Positions 1 to 5,845 of a DNA stretch of 8,205 bases are shown piece by piece (within the stretch, counting starts at the first letter, position 1; each line of letters opens with the position of its first letter). The position numbers and the translations under genes are program-made. The stretch covers positions 1 through 8,205 of the forward strand of contig JAGGYZ010000300.1 in assembly GCA_021162285.1 (NCBI GenBank), given 5' to 3'. Source of the DNA: Candidatus Fermentibacteraceae bacterium. GTDB lineage: Bacteria > Fermentibacterota > Fermentibacteria > Fermentibacterales > JCC-6. The notes beneath the pieces were generated by a model. It ran no database searches and had not been told where the DNA came from. It was given only the letters and a program-made list of their open reading frames with translations.

Positions 1-268
1 ATTTTTCGTATGCGTCATCGCACACTGTTACCACAAAGTCAAAGTCTTTTTCACCCAGATCATCTACCGTTTTGCTGTAATGACCGGATATATCAACACC
101 AGCCTCTTGCATTGCCTTTACCGCAAGGCGATTGAGCCCGTGCTTTACAATGCCGGCGGAGGAAGGCTGTATTTCCTCAGAGTGGTATAACCTGCAGAAA
201 CCCTGTGCCATCTGACTTCTGCATGAATTGCCTGTACACAGAAAAAGAACTTTGATTTTTTTGTTCAC
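1..268 (-). CDS. arsC: Arsenate reductase, thioredoxin-coupled type (partial, 3' end outside window)
   Basis: It reduces arsenate to arsenite in the cytoplasm using a Cys relay recharged by thioredoxin. The first 89 residues are visible. The P-loop C-T-G-N-S-C-R-S-Q-M-A lies at residues 11-21, giving nucleophile Cys11 and P-loop Cys16. A second redox Cys (Cys83) sits in V-T-V-C-D-D at 80-85. The last relay Cys expected from the family would fall just past the left edge. LMW tyrosine phosphatases share the fold but usually read C-R-S-P and lack the Cys83 region, so arsenate reductase is preferred. The start is GTG at 266-268, with GGAGG (278-282) nine bases upstream; no ATG competes. It is collinear with the pst operon, 225 bp after phoU. 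Whether it is co-transcribed is unclear because a hairpin intervenes. Arsenate is a phosphate mimic that enters through Pst, so the placement makes sense. Family assignment is firm. Confidence 0.9.
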   Translation of the reverse strand, partial: MNKKIKVLFLCTGNSCRSQMAQGFCRLYHSEEIQPSSAGIVKHGLNRLAVKAMQEAGVDISGHYSKTVDDLGEKDFDFVVTVCDDAYEK

Positions 269-278
269 CTGCCTGATC

Positions 279-299
279 CTCCAGTTTTTGCTCCAGTTT
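279..299 (-). repeat. 9-bp direct repeat overlapping the arsC ribosome binding site
   Basis: On the plus strand CTCCAGTTT occurs at 279-287 and again at 291-299, separated by TTG (12-bp period). On the arsC coding strand this gives two GGAG motifs; the nearer one belongs to the Shine-Dalgarno site. It could be a duplicated SD region, an operator, or chance. I see no dyad typical of ArsR operators. Confidence 0.4.
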
Positions 300-345
300 C
301 CAACTGTCACGCTAACTTACTGGAACTCATTGAACATAAACAGAA

Positions 346-377
346 CCGGCGCACCTGAGTTGTTACAGGTACGCCGG
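346..377 (-). terminator. Hairpin downstream of phoU, probable weak intrinsic terminator
   Basis: CCGGCG (346-351) pairs with CGCCGG (372-377) and ACCTG (353-357) with CAGGT (366-370). One C/A mismatch (352/371) interrupts the stem, and the loop is 8 nt. On the minus strand the stem is followed by TTCTGTTTATGTT, a moderate T-rich tract; the plus-strand side is purine rich. This fits termination of leftward transcription from phoU. It lies 116 nt past the phoU stop and about 78 nt before the arsC start, so it could instead be a partial terminator or a leader structure of arsC. Confidence 0.55.
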
Positions 378-493
378 CGAGGAGGGATGCTGACCGGATT
401 AACCGGATGAAGCGCAAGCGTTTACTCACCTGCCTTCACCTAATTTTACCCCGTTCCCGCGGAATAGTTCCAACGCCAGACTGCCGGAGAGGA

Positions 494-1147
494 TCAATTC
501 AGATCAACGGAATTGCCTGTAACTGTAAATATTATTCTCTCACAGATGTTGGTAACTCTGTCTCCCACCCGTTCAAGATTGTGGGCTACCCAGTCCAGCA
601 TGATTGTTTGATTGATGTTTGATCTCTTCTCCATCACAAATGTCAGAAGTTCCCTGTGTACCTGATTGTACATGGCGTCAATCCGGGCATCTCTTCTGGA
701 AATGCTCTCTGCCGCCACTGCATTGTCTTCTGTGAACGCTGTTATTGCATCAGAAAGCATCTGCCCGGCAAGCTGTTCCATCCCTGGAATATCAATCAGG
801 GGCCTGATAAGACTTTCAGAGCCGATTTTTAGACTGATTCTGGCTATGCCTTTGGCATAATCTCCAATCCGTTCTATTTCAGTTGAGATCTGCAGAATTG
901 AAAAAAGAAGCCTCAGGTCAGATGCCACAGGTTGCTGAGTTGCTATTATGCTCAAACACAGGTCTTCTATTTCAAGAACTTTTAGATTGATAATCTCGTC
1001 TGACTCCACAATCATTTTTGCCCCGGTCATATCTCTTTTTTCAAGGTACCTCACCGACAGTTTCAGGTTCCTTCTTACATCACCTGTAACCTGGAAAAGC
1101 TTGTCTTTTACTTCCCGAAGCTCTTTGTTGAAAATCTCTCTGGTCAT
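494..1147 (-). CDS. phoU: Phosphate transport system regulatory protein PhoU
   Basis: PhoU is a cytoplasmic all-helical protein linking PstB and PhoR; it helps shut off the Pho response when phosphate is ample. The 217 residues match the usual length and show the two repeated three-helix bundles. Each bundle carries the family metal-binding helix: E-I-E-R-I-G-D at 90-96 in the first, N-L-E-R-V-G-D-R-V at 190-198 in the second. The region around Q71-Q72-P73 to L80, ahead of the first motif, is also typical. The ATG start is 11 bp after the pstB stop and has a G-rich SD (AGGGGG) about seven bases upstream. It is the last gene of the porin-pstSCAB-phoU operon. No truncation or odd residues are seen. 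Confidence 0.95.
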   Translation of the reverse strand: MTREIFNKELREVKDKLFQVTGDVRRNLKLSVRYLEKRDMTGAKMIVESDEIINLKVLEIEDLCLSIIATQQPVASDLRLLFSILQISTEIERIGDYAKGIARISLKIGSESLIRPLIDIPGMEQLAGQMLSDAITAFTEDNAVAAESISRRDARIDAMYNQVHRELLTFVMEKRSNINQTIMLDWVAHNLERVGDRVTNICERIIFTVTGNSVDLN

Positions 1148-1158
1148 CCCGCCCCCTG

Positions 1159-1941
1159 TCAGCCGAAACGGCCGGTTATGTAGTCTTCTGTCCGCGTGTC
1201 CGAAGGTGTTGTGAAAATCTGTTTTGTGGTGCCGAACTCTATCAGATTACCGGCACGGTTTTCATCTGTAAGCATGAATGCTGTGTAGTCACTTACCCTG
1301 GCTGCCTGCTGCATGTTGTGGGTTACTATTGCTATTGTGTAGTTTGCTTTCAGCTCGTTCATCAGTTCCTCAATCTTCAGAGTTGCGACCGGATCAAGTG
1401 CAGAAGCAGGTTCATCCATAAGAATCACCTCCGGCTCAACGGCAATTGCACGGGCTATGCAGAGCCTCTGCTGCTGTCCGCCGGAAAGAGACATTCCGGA
1501 CTTGTGCAGGTCATCCTTTACCTCATTCCACAACGCCGCTCTTTTCAGGCTTTTCTCCACAACAACAGCAAGGTCCGACCGGTTTTTTACCCCGTGAAGT
1601 TTTGGACCGTAGGCAACATTCTCAAAAACAGATTTGGGAAACGGATTTGGTCTCTGAAAAACCATTCCGACTTTCTTTCGCAGTTGCACCACATCTTCAT
1701 CTGCTACATTTCTGCCGTCTATGCACACTTTCCCTTCAGTCGTTACCCCGGGTATAAGATCATTCATTCTGTTAAAACTTCTCAGGAATGAGCTCTTCCC
1801 ACAGCCGGAAGGCCCTATAAATGCAGTTATTCTGTTGGAAGGTATCTGTATACTGATTCTGTTGAGGGCTTTGAACCCTCCGTAAAAAAGGCTGTAGTTC
1901 TGTGTACTCATTCCCTTCGCTTCAGTTTCCAGTTTGTTCAC
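1159..1941 (-). CDS. pstB: Phosphate ABC transporter ATP-binding protein PstB
   Basis: PstB is the cytoplasmic ATPase that powers phosphate import through PstCA. From the chosen start it has 260 residues, normal for the family. Visible motifs are Walker A G-P-S-G-C-G-K-S-S (43-51), Q-loop Gln96 in V-F-Q-R-P-N-P-F-P, signature L-S-G-G-Q-Q-Q-R (152-159), Walker B V-I-L-M-D-E-P (172-178), D-loop S-A-L-D-P (180-184) and H-loop His208. The R-P-N-P-F-P stretch after the Q-loop is typical of PstB. I chose the GTG at 1939-1941. It overlaps the pstA stop as GTGA, implying translational coupling, and it keeps the first beta strand before Y20-G21. An ATG at 1909-1911 would give 250 residues and is the alternative. 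The frame stays open upstream to an ATG at 2247, but that stretch is only pstA read out of frame. Confidence 0.96.
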   Translation of the reverse strand: MNKLETEAKGMSTQNYSLFYGGFKALNRISIQIPSNRITAFIGPSGCGKSSFLRSFNRMNDLIPGVTTEGKVCIDGRNVADEDVVQLRKKVGMVFQRPNPFPKSVFENVAYGPKLHGVKNRSDLAVVVEKSLKRAALWNEVKDDLHKSGMSLSGGQQQRLCIARAIAVEPEVILMDEPASALDPVATLKIEELMNELKANYTIAIVTHNMQQAARVSDYTAFMLTDENRAGNLIEFGTTKQIFTTPSDTRTEDYITGRFG

Positions 1942-2792
1942 CTCTGCTTCCCGGTAATTCTGCCGGTAATTGTGTTTATTCCAAGGTTCATTACAACGAC
2001 AAGACCCACCAGAACAGCTGCCGTGGACATTGCCCTGTCGAATGCTCTTGTTTCCATTGCCAGGTAGTACACATGAAGGGCCATGGTTCGACCTCCGGAC
2101 ATCAGCGAGTGTGGAACCCTGTAGCTCCCTCCCAGTGTTACAAAGAAAATGGCTGTTTCGCTGACTATGCGCCCTGCACTGAGCAGAATTCCGGTGGATA
2201 TTCCTCTGAACGCCGCAGGCAGAACAACCTTCCATGTTGTTTCCCACCGGTTGGCGCCGAGTGCGAGAGAACCTTCCCTGTAACCTGAAGGTACGGATTT
2301 CAACGCATCCTCTGTTGTTCTTATGATTACAGGAATTATCAGGCAGGCTCCCGCCATGGAAGCCGACAGTATGGAAAACCCAAGGTCCATTGCAGTAACA
2401 AACACAGCGTAGCCGAACAATCCAAACACTATGGATGGTACACCGGCAAGGGTATCAACTCCAAACCTTGCCAGATCCACAAGTTTCCCTGTCAAGCTGC
2501 CGACTGTACTGCCGGAATACTCGGAGAAGTAGACTGCGGCTCCCACACCGGGGGGAATGGCGAAGGCAAGTGTTACAACCACAAGATAGAAGGTGGTAAC
2601 AATTGTGGAGTAGATTCCGCCTTCCCCGGACAACCCACCCCTGGGAGATGTGGTAAAAAAGTCAAAGCTGATTCCCGGCAGCCCCTTTACAAGCACGTAG
2701 CCGACGACCACTGCCATGATCAGCACCGACATGATTCCGGCAGCCCAGAACAGGCTGAATGCTGCATTCTGTGACAGCTTCCGCCTGTTCAT
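1938..2792 (-). CDS. pstA: Phosphate ABC transporter permease PstA
   Basis: PstA is one of the two inner-membrane permease subunits forming the phosphate channel. It has 284 residues with about six hydrophobic segments: near 16-36, 62-80, 112-134, 138-157, 195-220 and 255-273. The cytoplasmic EAA loop that docks on PstB is Y-R-E-G-S-L-A-L-G-A-N-R-W-E-T at 171-185. The M-S-G-G-R-T-M-A-L-H stretch (231-240) before the last segment is PstA-like and separates it from PstC. The sequence G-R-I-V-S-E-T-A (207-214) replaces the commoner G-R-A-x-G-E-T, a mild departure. The ATG start overlaps the pstC stop by one base (TGATG), with AGGGGG about eight bases upstream. Its own stop overlaps the pstB GTG. 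Confidence 0.95.
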   Translation of the reverse strand: MNRRKLSQNAAFSLFWAAGIMSVLIMAVVVGYVLVKGLPGISFDFFTTSPRGGLSGEGGIYSTIVTTFYLVVVTLAFAIPPGVGAAVYFSEYSGSTVGSLTGKLVDLARFGVDTLAGVPSIVFGLFGYAVFVTAMDLGFSILSASMAGACLIIPVIIRTTEDALKSVPSGYREGSLALGANRWETTWKVVLPAAFRGISTGILLSAGRIVSETAIFFVTLGGSYRVPHSLMSGGRTMALHVYYLAMETRAFDRAMSTAAVLVGLVVVMNLGINTITGRITGKQR

Positions 2793-3688
2793 CAGCGTAC
2801 CCCCTTTTTCAGAAGCAATGCCGCCAAACTGTTAATCAGCATGATCAGAACGAAAAGAACTACTCCTGTTGCAAACAGAGCGCTTTCATGAACTCCTGTT
2901 GCATAGGAGATCTCAACAGCGATGTTGCCTGTGAGTGTTCTTGCTCTGCTGAGAAATATGCTGAGAGGATTGCCTGTGGAAGCTGCTGGAAGAATTGCCG
3001 AATTACCTATTACCATTATCATGGCTACTGTTTCACCCAGGGCTCTCCCCAGCCCCAGGATAACCGCACTGACAATGCCGGGCTTTGCAGCGGGGATCAG
3101 AACCCTGCGGACTGTCTCCCACTTTGTAGCTCCCAGAGCAAGGGAACCTTCTCTGTACTCTGCAGGTACGCTTCTTATTGCAAGCTCCGAGATACTTGTA
3201 ACCGTCGGAAGAATCATCACTGCCAGAACCACAGATGCCGAGAGCACACCGTACCCGGCATTTCCCGGCGCGGGAATTGTTCTTACCACGGGAACAATCA
3301 CCGCCATACCGAAAAGCCCGTAAACAACTGACGGAATACCTGCCAGCAGTTCTATGGAGGGTCTGACTGCTCCTGCAATCCACTCCGGTGCGATTTCGGC
3401 AAGAAAAACAGCGCTGCCCAGGGCCAGCGGAACTCCCAGAAGCACTGCTCCAAGAGTAACAATTCCGCTTCCCGCAATCATGGCAAGGATGCCGAACTCA
3501 CCGCTCCCAGGCCTCCATGTTGTATCCGAAACCATTTTCCAGATTCCGATCTCATGAAATGCCGGTGCTGCCCTCCCCACTGTAAACACAAAGATCAGCA
3601 CAACAATCAGCACAGAGGTCAGAGCAGAAACAAGCAGTACAGTACGCATTATCTTCTGTGTGCCGGCCCGCTTTGTTCCGAAGGTCAT
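2792..3688 (-). CDS. pstC: Phosphate ABC transporter permease PstC
   Basis: PstC is the second inner-membrane permease subunit and pairs with PstA. It has 298 residues. Hydrophobic segments lie near 15-37, 66-98, 116-136, 147-166, 205-228 and 270-294, giving six predicted spans. The EAA loop reads Y-R-E-G-S-L-A-L-G-A-T-K-W-E-T at 178-192. The motif G-R-A-L-G-E-T-V-A (214-222) is standard for the family. The periplasmic stretch W-R-P-G-S-G-E-F-G-I-L (58-68), just after the first span, is also characteristic of PstC. The ATG lies 13 bp after the pstS stop and is preceded by a strong GGGAGGAG Shine-Dalgarno site. The stop overlaps the pstA start. Confidence 0.96.
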   Translation of the reverse strand: MTFGTKRAGTQKIMRTVLLVSALTSVLIVVLIFVFTVGRAAPAFHEIGIWKMVSDTTWRPGSGEFGILAMIAGSGIVTLGAVLLGVPLALGSAVFLAEIAPEWIAGAVRPSIELLAGIPSVVYGLFGMAVIVPVVRTIPAPGNAGYGVLSASVVLAVMILPTVTSISELAIRSVPAEYREGSLALGATKWETVRRVLIPAAKPGIVSAVILGLGRALGETVAMIMVIGNSAILPAASTGNPLSIFLSRARTLTGNIAVEISYATGVHESALFATGVVLFVLIMLINSLAALLLKKGVR

Positions 3689-3701
3689 TTCTCCTCCCTG
3701 C

Positions 3702-4517
3702 TCAGAGTGGCAGGTAGCCCTCTGCGGCTACTACTGCCTGGCCGTCTTCTCCTTTGATGAACTCCAGCCAGTCGGCAACTGCCCCCTCAGGCTCACCGGA
3801 GGTCACCATATTCAGTGGCCTTACAATGGGGTATGCCCCGGAATTTACATTCTCTGTAGTGGGAAGTGCTCCATTAACGGCAACGGGCTTTGTAGTGCTG
3901 TCGAGATACCCGAAGCTGATGAAAGCAATTGAGCCCGGCGTGGAGGCAACAGATGTTCGTACCGCTCCATTGGAAGGTTGAAGAATTGCACTGTCAATTA
4001 TGATATCGTCTTCCATAACTATTTCTTCAAAAGCGGCCCGTGTGCCTGAACCCTCTTCTCTCACAACCACAAAAATTGTTCCCGGGGTTCCACCGGCCTC
4101 ACTCCAGTCGGTGATCTCTCCCGCGAATATCTTCCTGGCCTGCTCCATTGTGATACCGTCAACGGCAAGGTCAGGGTGAACAACAATTGCAATTCCATCT
4201 CTTGCTATGGTGTGAACCACAATCTCGGGACAGTTTTGTATTTCACTGTCTTTTATCTCTCTGGAAGCCATACCGATATCTGCGGTCTGCTCTGATGCGC
4301 TGTTAACACCAACGCTGCTTCCTCCGCCGCTGACTGTGATCAGAACCCCGGGATCAATTGCCTCCCAGGCTTCACCAAGACACTCTGCAAGTGGCTGAAC
4401 TGTTGTGGAACCAACAACGGTTATCTCTACAGTTTCAGCTGCTCCCCGTTCTCCACACGCACCTGCGAACAAAACCGCGGCTGCCAGCGTTACAAATCCT
4501 GCAATTCTCTTTTTCAT
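3702..4517 (-). CDS. pstS: Phosphate-binding protein PstS, predicted lipoprotein
   Basis: PstS captures phosphate in the periplasm and delivers it to PstCA. It has 271 residues, typical of the shorter PstS family. An N-terminal signal (K-K-R then a hydrophobic stretch) ends in F-A-G-A-C with Cys21, a probable lipobox although Ala rather than Leu occupies -3. Expected ligand loops are present: G-S-T-T-V-Q-P-L (36-43), S-G-G-G-S-S-V-G (63-70), D-I-G-M-A-S-R (80-86) and R-E-E-G-S-G-T-R (153-160). The element F-A-G-E-I-T-D-W (131-138) is also common in this family. The ATG start has an AAGGA motif just upstream and lies 19 bp after the porin stop. Assignment is firm; lipid attachment is inferred. 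Confidence 0.95.
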   Translation of the reverse strand: MKKRIAGFVTLAAAVLFAGACGERGAAETVEITVVGSTTVQPLAECLGEAWEAIDPGVLITVSGGGSSVGVNSASEQTADIGMASREIKDSEIQNCPEIVVHTIARDGIAIVVHPDLAVDGITMEQARKIFAGEITDWSEAGGTPGTIFVVVREEGSGTRAAFEEIVMEDDIIIDSAILQPSNGAVRTSVASTPGSIAFISFGYLDSTTKPVAVNGALPTTENVNSGAYPIVRPLNMVTSGEPEGAVADWLEFIKGEDGQAVVAAEGYLPL

Positions 4518-4536
4518 TTTTTCCTTTCCGATCCTG

Positions 4537-5586
4537 TTAAAATTTCATCCTCCAACCAAAGTACATATCCGTGTAGCTGTCTTCACCGGTACTCTGGAAA
4601 GTGTGATTTCGTATACCTGTCTGAATCGTATTATTCCTGCTGTACACATCCAGGTTGAGAGCAAAATCAAAAGCTCCCTCATCATTCTCAGGGTCGTCAC
4701 CGACAAATCCAGGGCTGCTGTTCTCATAGCGAATCGCAGGCCTCACTGCCTGAAACATGCTTCCATTCAGATCGAAATCTGCCATAAGAGTAGCGGCATA
4801 TCCCGTAGTATTTGTCCAGTCGGAACTGTCTTCCATCGGCTCGCCAACAACCATGTATTCGCCTGTAAACGAAAGCTCAATGTTCTCACTGACAGGTTGC
4901 TTGATCACGGTGTAGAAATCCATGGCATTTGCAGCTACTGTTGTGGTACCTGTAGAGTCGGCATCCTCTGAATAGTGGCCGAACGCCCCTGCTACCTGTA
5001 TGTTGTCCATAGGCTCAAGCACCGCGCGGGCGGTAAAACTCTTGTGACTGTCGTCCTCCGGCTGATTATCCCCGGCACCATTTGTGAAGGCAATGTCTAT
5101 GCTGGTAAAACCAAAGTTCAACCCTAAATCGGCACCGATATCCCGTTTCCCAAAATCACCTGTCAACCCGGTAAGAATCGCCCGGTCACGGAAGTACATG
5201 CTGCTGCCGGATCTTGTGTAGTTGTAGCATATCGGTCTCTTGAAATGGCCCATGGATAATGTTGCTACTTCATTGAAATGCATATTGAGAACAATGTCTT
5301 CAGTGGTCAGGCTGAGGTCTTCAATGGCACCTGTGTACCTTGTGGGTAATGACTTGAACGCAATCTTTGCATCAAGCCAGTGGTTCAGTACCGGAAGCCA
5401 TTCGATAGAAGCGGCAATACTGAAACCGTTGTTCGGGTTGGCATCGGTTTCACCATAGGTATTGAATGTGCTGACAAGGTATCCCTTGAACTTAAGGAGT
5501 TCAGAACCTCCTGTGGAGAATTCGCCGCTGGCCATCGCCATGGTGGCCATTACCAGTGCGGGAACAAGAAACACTACTTTACGCAA
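4537..5586 (-). CDS. Phosphate-selective porin, OprP/OprO-like
   Basis: This is a predicted outer-membrane beta-barrel channel that would admit phosphate to the periplasm. Length is 349 residues. The signal peptide has basic R-K, a hydrophobic core and an A-M-A cleavage motif at 17-19. The family stretch is visible at 112-154: M-G-H-F-K-R-P, then S-G-S-S-M-Y-F-R-D-R-A, then K-R-D-I-G-A-D-L, resembling the G-x-F-K-x-P and F-x-E-R-A segments of OprP/OprO porins. Much of the rest alternates polar and hydrophobic residues as beta strands do, and the protein ends in F-G-W-R-M-K-F with the terminal Phe used for BAM assembly. The start is TTG, supported by AAGGAGG (5594-5600) seven bases upstream; the first in-frame ATG (Met13) would destroy the signal peptide. 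It is the first gene of the pst operon. Phosphate selectivity rests on family and context. Confidence 0.85.
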   Translation of the reverse strand: MRKVVFLVPALVMATMAMASGEFSTGGSELLKFKGYLVSTFNTYGETDANPNNGFSIAASIEWLPVLNHWLDAKIAFKSLPTRYTGAIEDLSLTTEDIVLNMHFNEVATLSMGHFKRPICYNYTRSGSSMYFRDRAILTGLTGDFGKRDIGADLGLNFGFTSIDIAFTNGAGDNQPEDDSHKSFTARAVLEPMDNIQVAGAFGHYSEDADSTGTTTVAANAMDFYTVIKQPVSENIELSFTGEYMVVGEPMEDSSDWTNTTGYAATLMADFDLNGSMFQAVRPAIRYENSSPGFVGDDPENDEGAFDFALNLDVYSRNNTIQTGIRNHTFQSTGEDSYTDMYFGWRMKF

Positions 5587-5593
5587 TTGACAA

Positions 5594-5600
5594 CCTCCTT
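5594..5600 (-). promoter_or_regulatory. Strong Shine-Dalgarno site deciding the TTG start of the porin
   Basis: AAGGAGG on the minus strand, followed by the 7-nt spacer TTGTCAA and then TTG (5584-5586). A near-perfect SD at ideal spacing makes the rare TTG start convincing. Confidence 0.8.
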
Positions 5601-5656
5601 TTTTTCATCTCTGCATCGGACGAATTACCGATGACAGTGGTAACATCAGACAGGGT

Positions 5657-5696
5657 TGTTAAGACAGTATTTGGAATTTGTTAAGATTTTGTTAAG
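5657..5696 (-). promoter_or_regulatory. Pho-box-like array upstream of the porin-pst operon
   Basis: On the minus strand CTTAACA occurs at 5690-5696, 5679-5685 and 5657-5663. The first two are 11 bp apart and the third 22 bp further on. The skipped 11-bp register (5668-5674) holds a degenerate copy, CCAAATA. Seven-base half-sites with 4-bp AT-rich spacers match the architecture of PhoB/PhoP boxes. TTAACA is also the half-site described for Bacillus PhoP, whereas E. coli uses CTGTCAT. The array ends about 70 bp before the porin start. A weak -10 candidate (GATGTT, 5642-5647) follows about nine bases after the last repeat. An exact CTGTCAT (5631-5637) lies further downstream, out of phase. Binding by PhoB is inferred. 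Confidence 0.75.
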
Positions 5697-5704
5697 AAGT
5701 TGCA

Positions 5705-5728
5705 GGCTGTTGTACAGCCCGGATCCGG
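5705..5728. other. Hairpin plus adjoining 10-bp palindrome between the divergent promoters
   Basis: GGCTGT (5705-5710) and ACAGCC (5714-5719) form a perfect 6-bp stem with a 3-base loop. It runs directly into the palindrome CCGGATCCGG (5719-5728, sharing one base). There is no T-tract on either side, so a terminator is unlikely. It lies just upstream of the Pho array, seen from the porin, and could be a further protein-binding site. Confidence 0.4.
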
Positions 5729-5777
5729 TTCGGGTATGACTCCACAGCAGTTTCCGAAAAGACAGCGTCCCACCGGG

Positions 5778-5806
5778 TTGACCGCATCGCAAGTGTTCCA
5801 TATCAT
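5778..5806 (+). promoter_or_regulatory. Sigma70-type promoter for the beta-helix lipoprotein gene
   Basis: TTGACC (5778-5783, 5/6 to TTGACA) and TATCAT (5801-5806, 5/6 to TATAAT) are separated by exactly 17 bp. Transcription would start near 5813, giving a leader of about 33 nt with GAAGGG ahead of the ATG at 5846. No Pho half-sites overlap it, which suggests expression independent of the Pho array. Confidence 0.65.
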
Positions 5807-5845
5807 CACAGCAGATTATCTGGATGAACAGGAAAGAAGGGCGTA

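Noticed and set aside
304..310. CTGTCAC as an E. coli-type Pho half-site near arsC; the same bases on the minus strand as a -35 (GTGACA)
   Set aside because: No partner half-site lies 11 bp away, and no -10 lies at 16-18 bp in the minus direction.
393..408. ACCGGAT direct repeat (393-399 and 402-408)
   Set aside because: Only 7 bp and isolated; likely chance.
228..622. Small plus-strand frames across the phoU-arsC gap
   Set aside because: They overlap arsC and the phoU end antisense, and the products look random. The GGAGGG near 381 lacks a convincing downstream gene.
1942..2247. Upstream extension of the pstB frame to an ATG at 2247, giving 362 residues
   Set aside because: The extra residues are pstA read in another frame, are low in hydrophobic order and rich in Cys/Ser/Arg, and match no PstB extension. 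The GTG at 1941 gives the normal length.
2759..3331. Plus-strand open frames antisense to pstC and pstA, including one of 190 codons
   Set aside because: They are shadows of strongly coding minus-strand genes, with Cys-rich, disordered translations and no domain signature.
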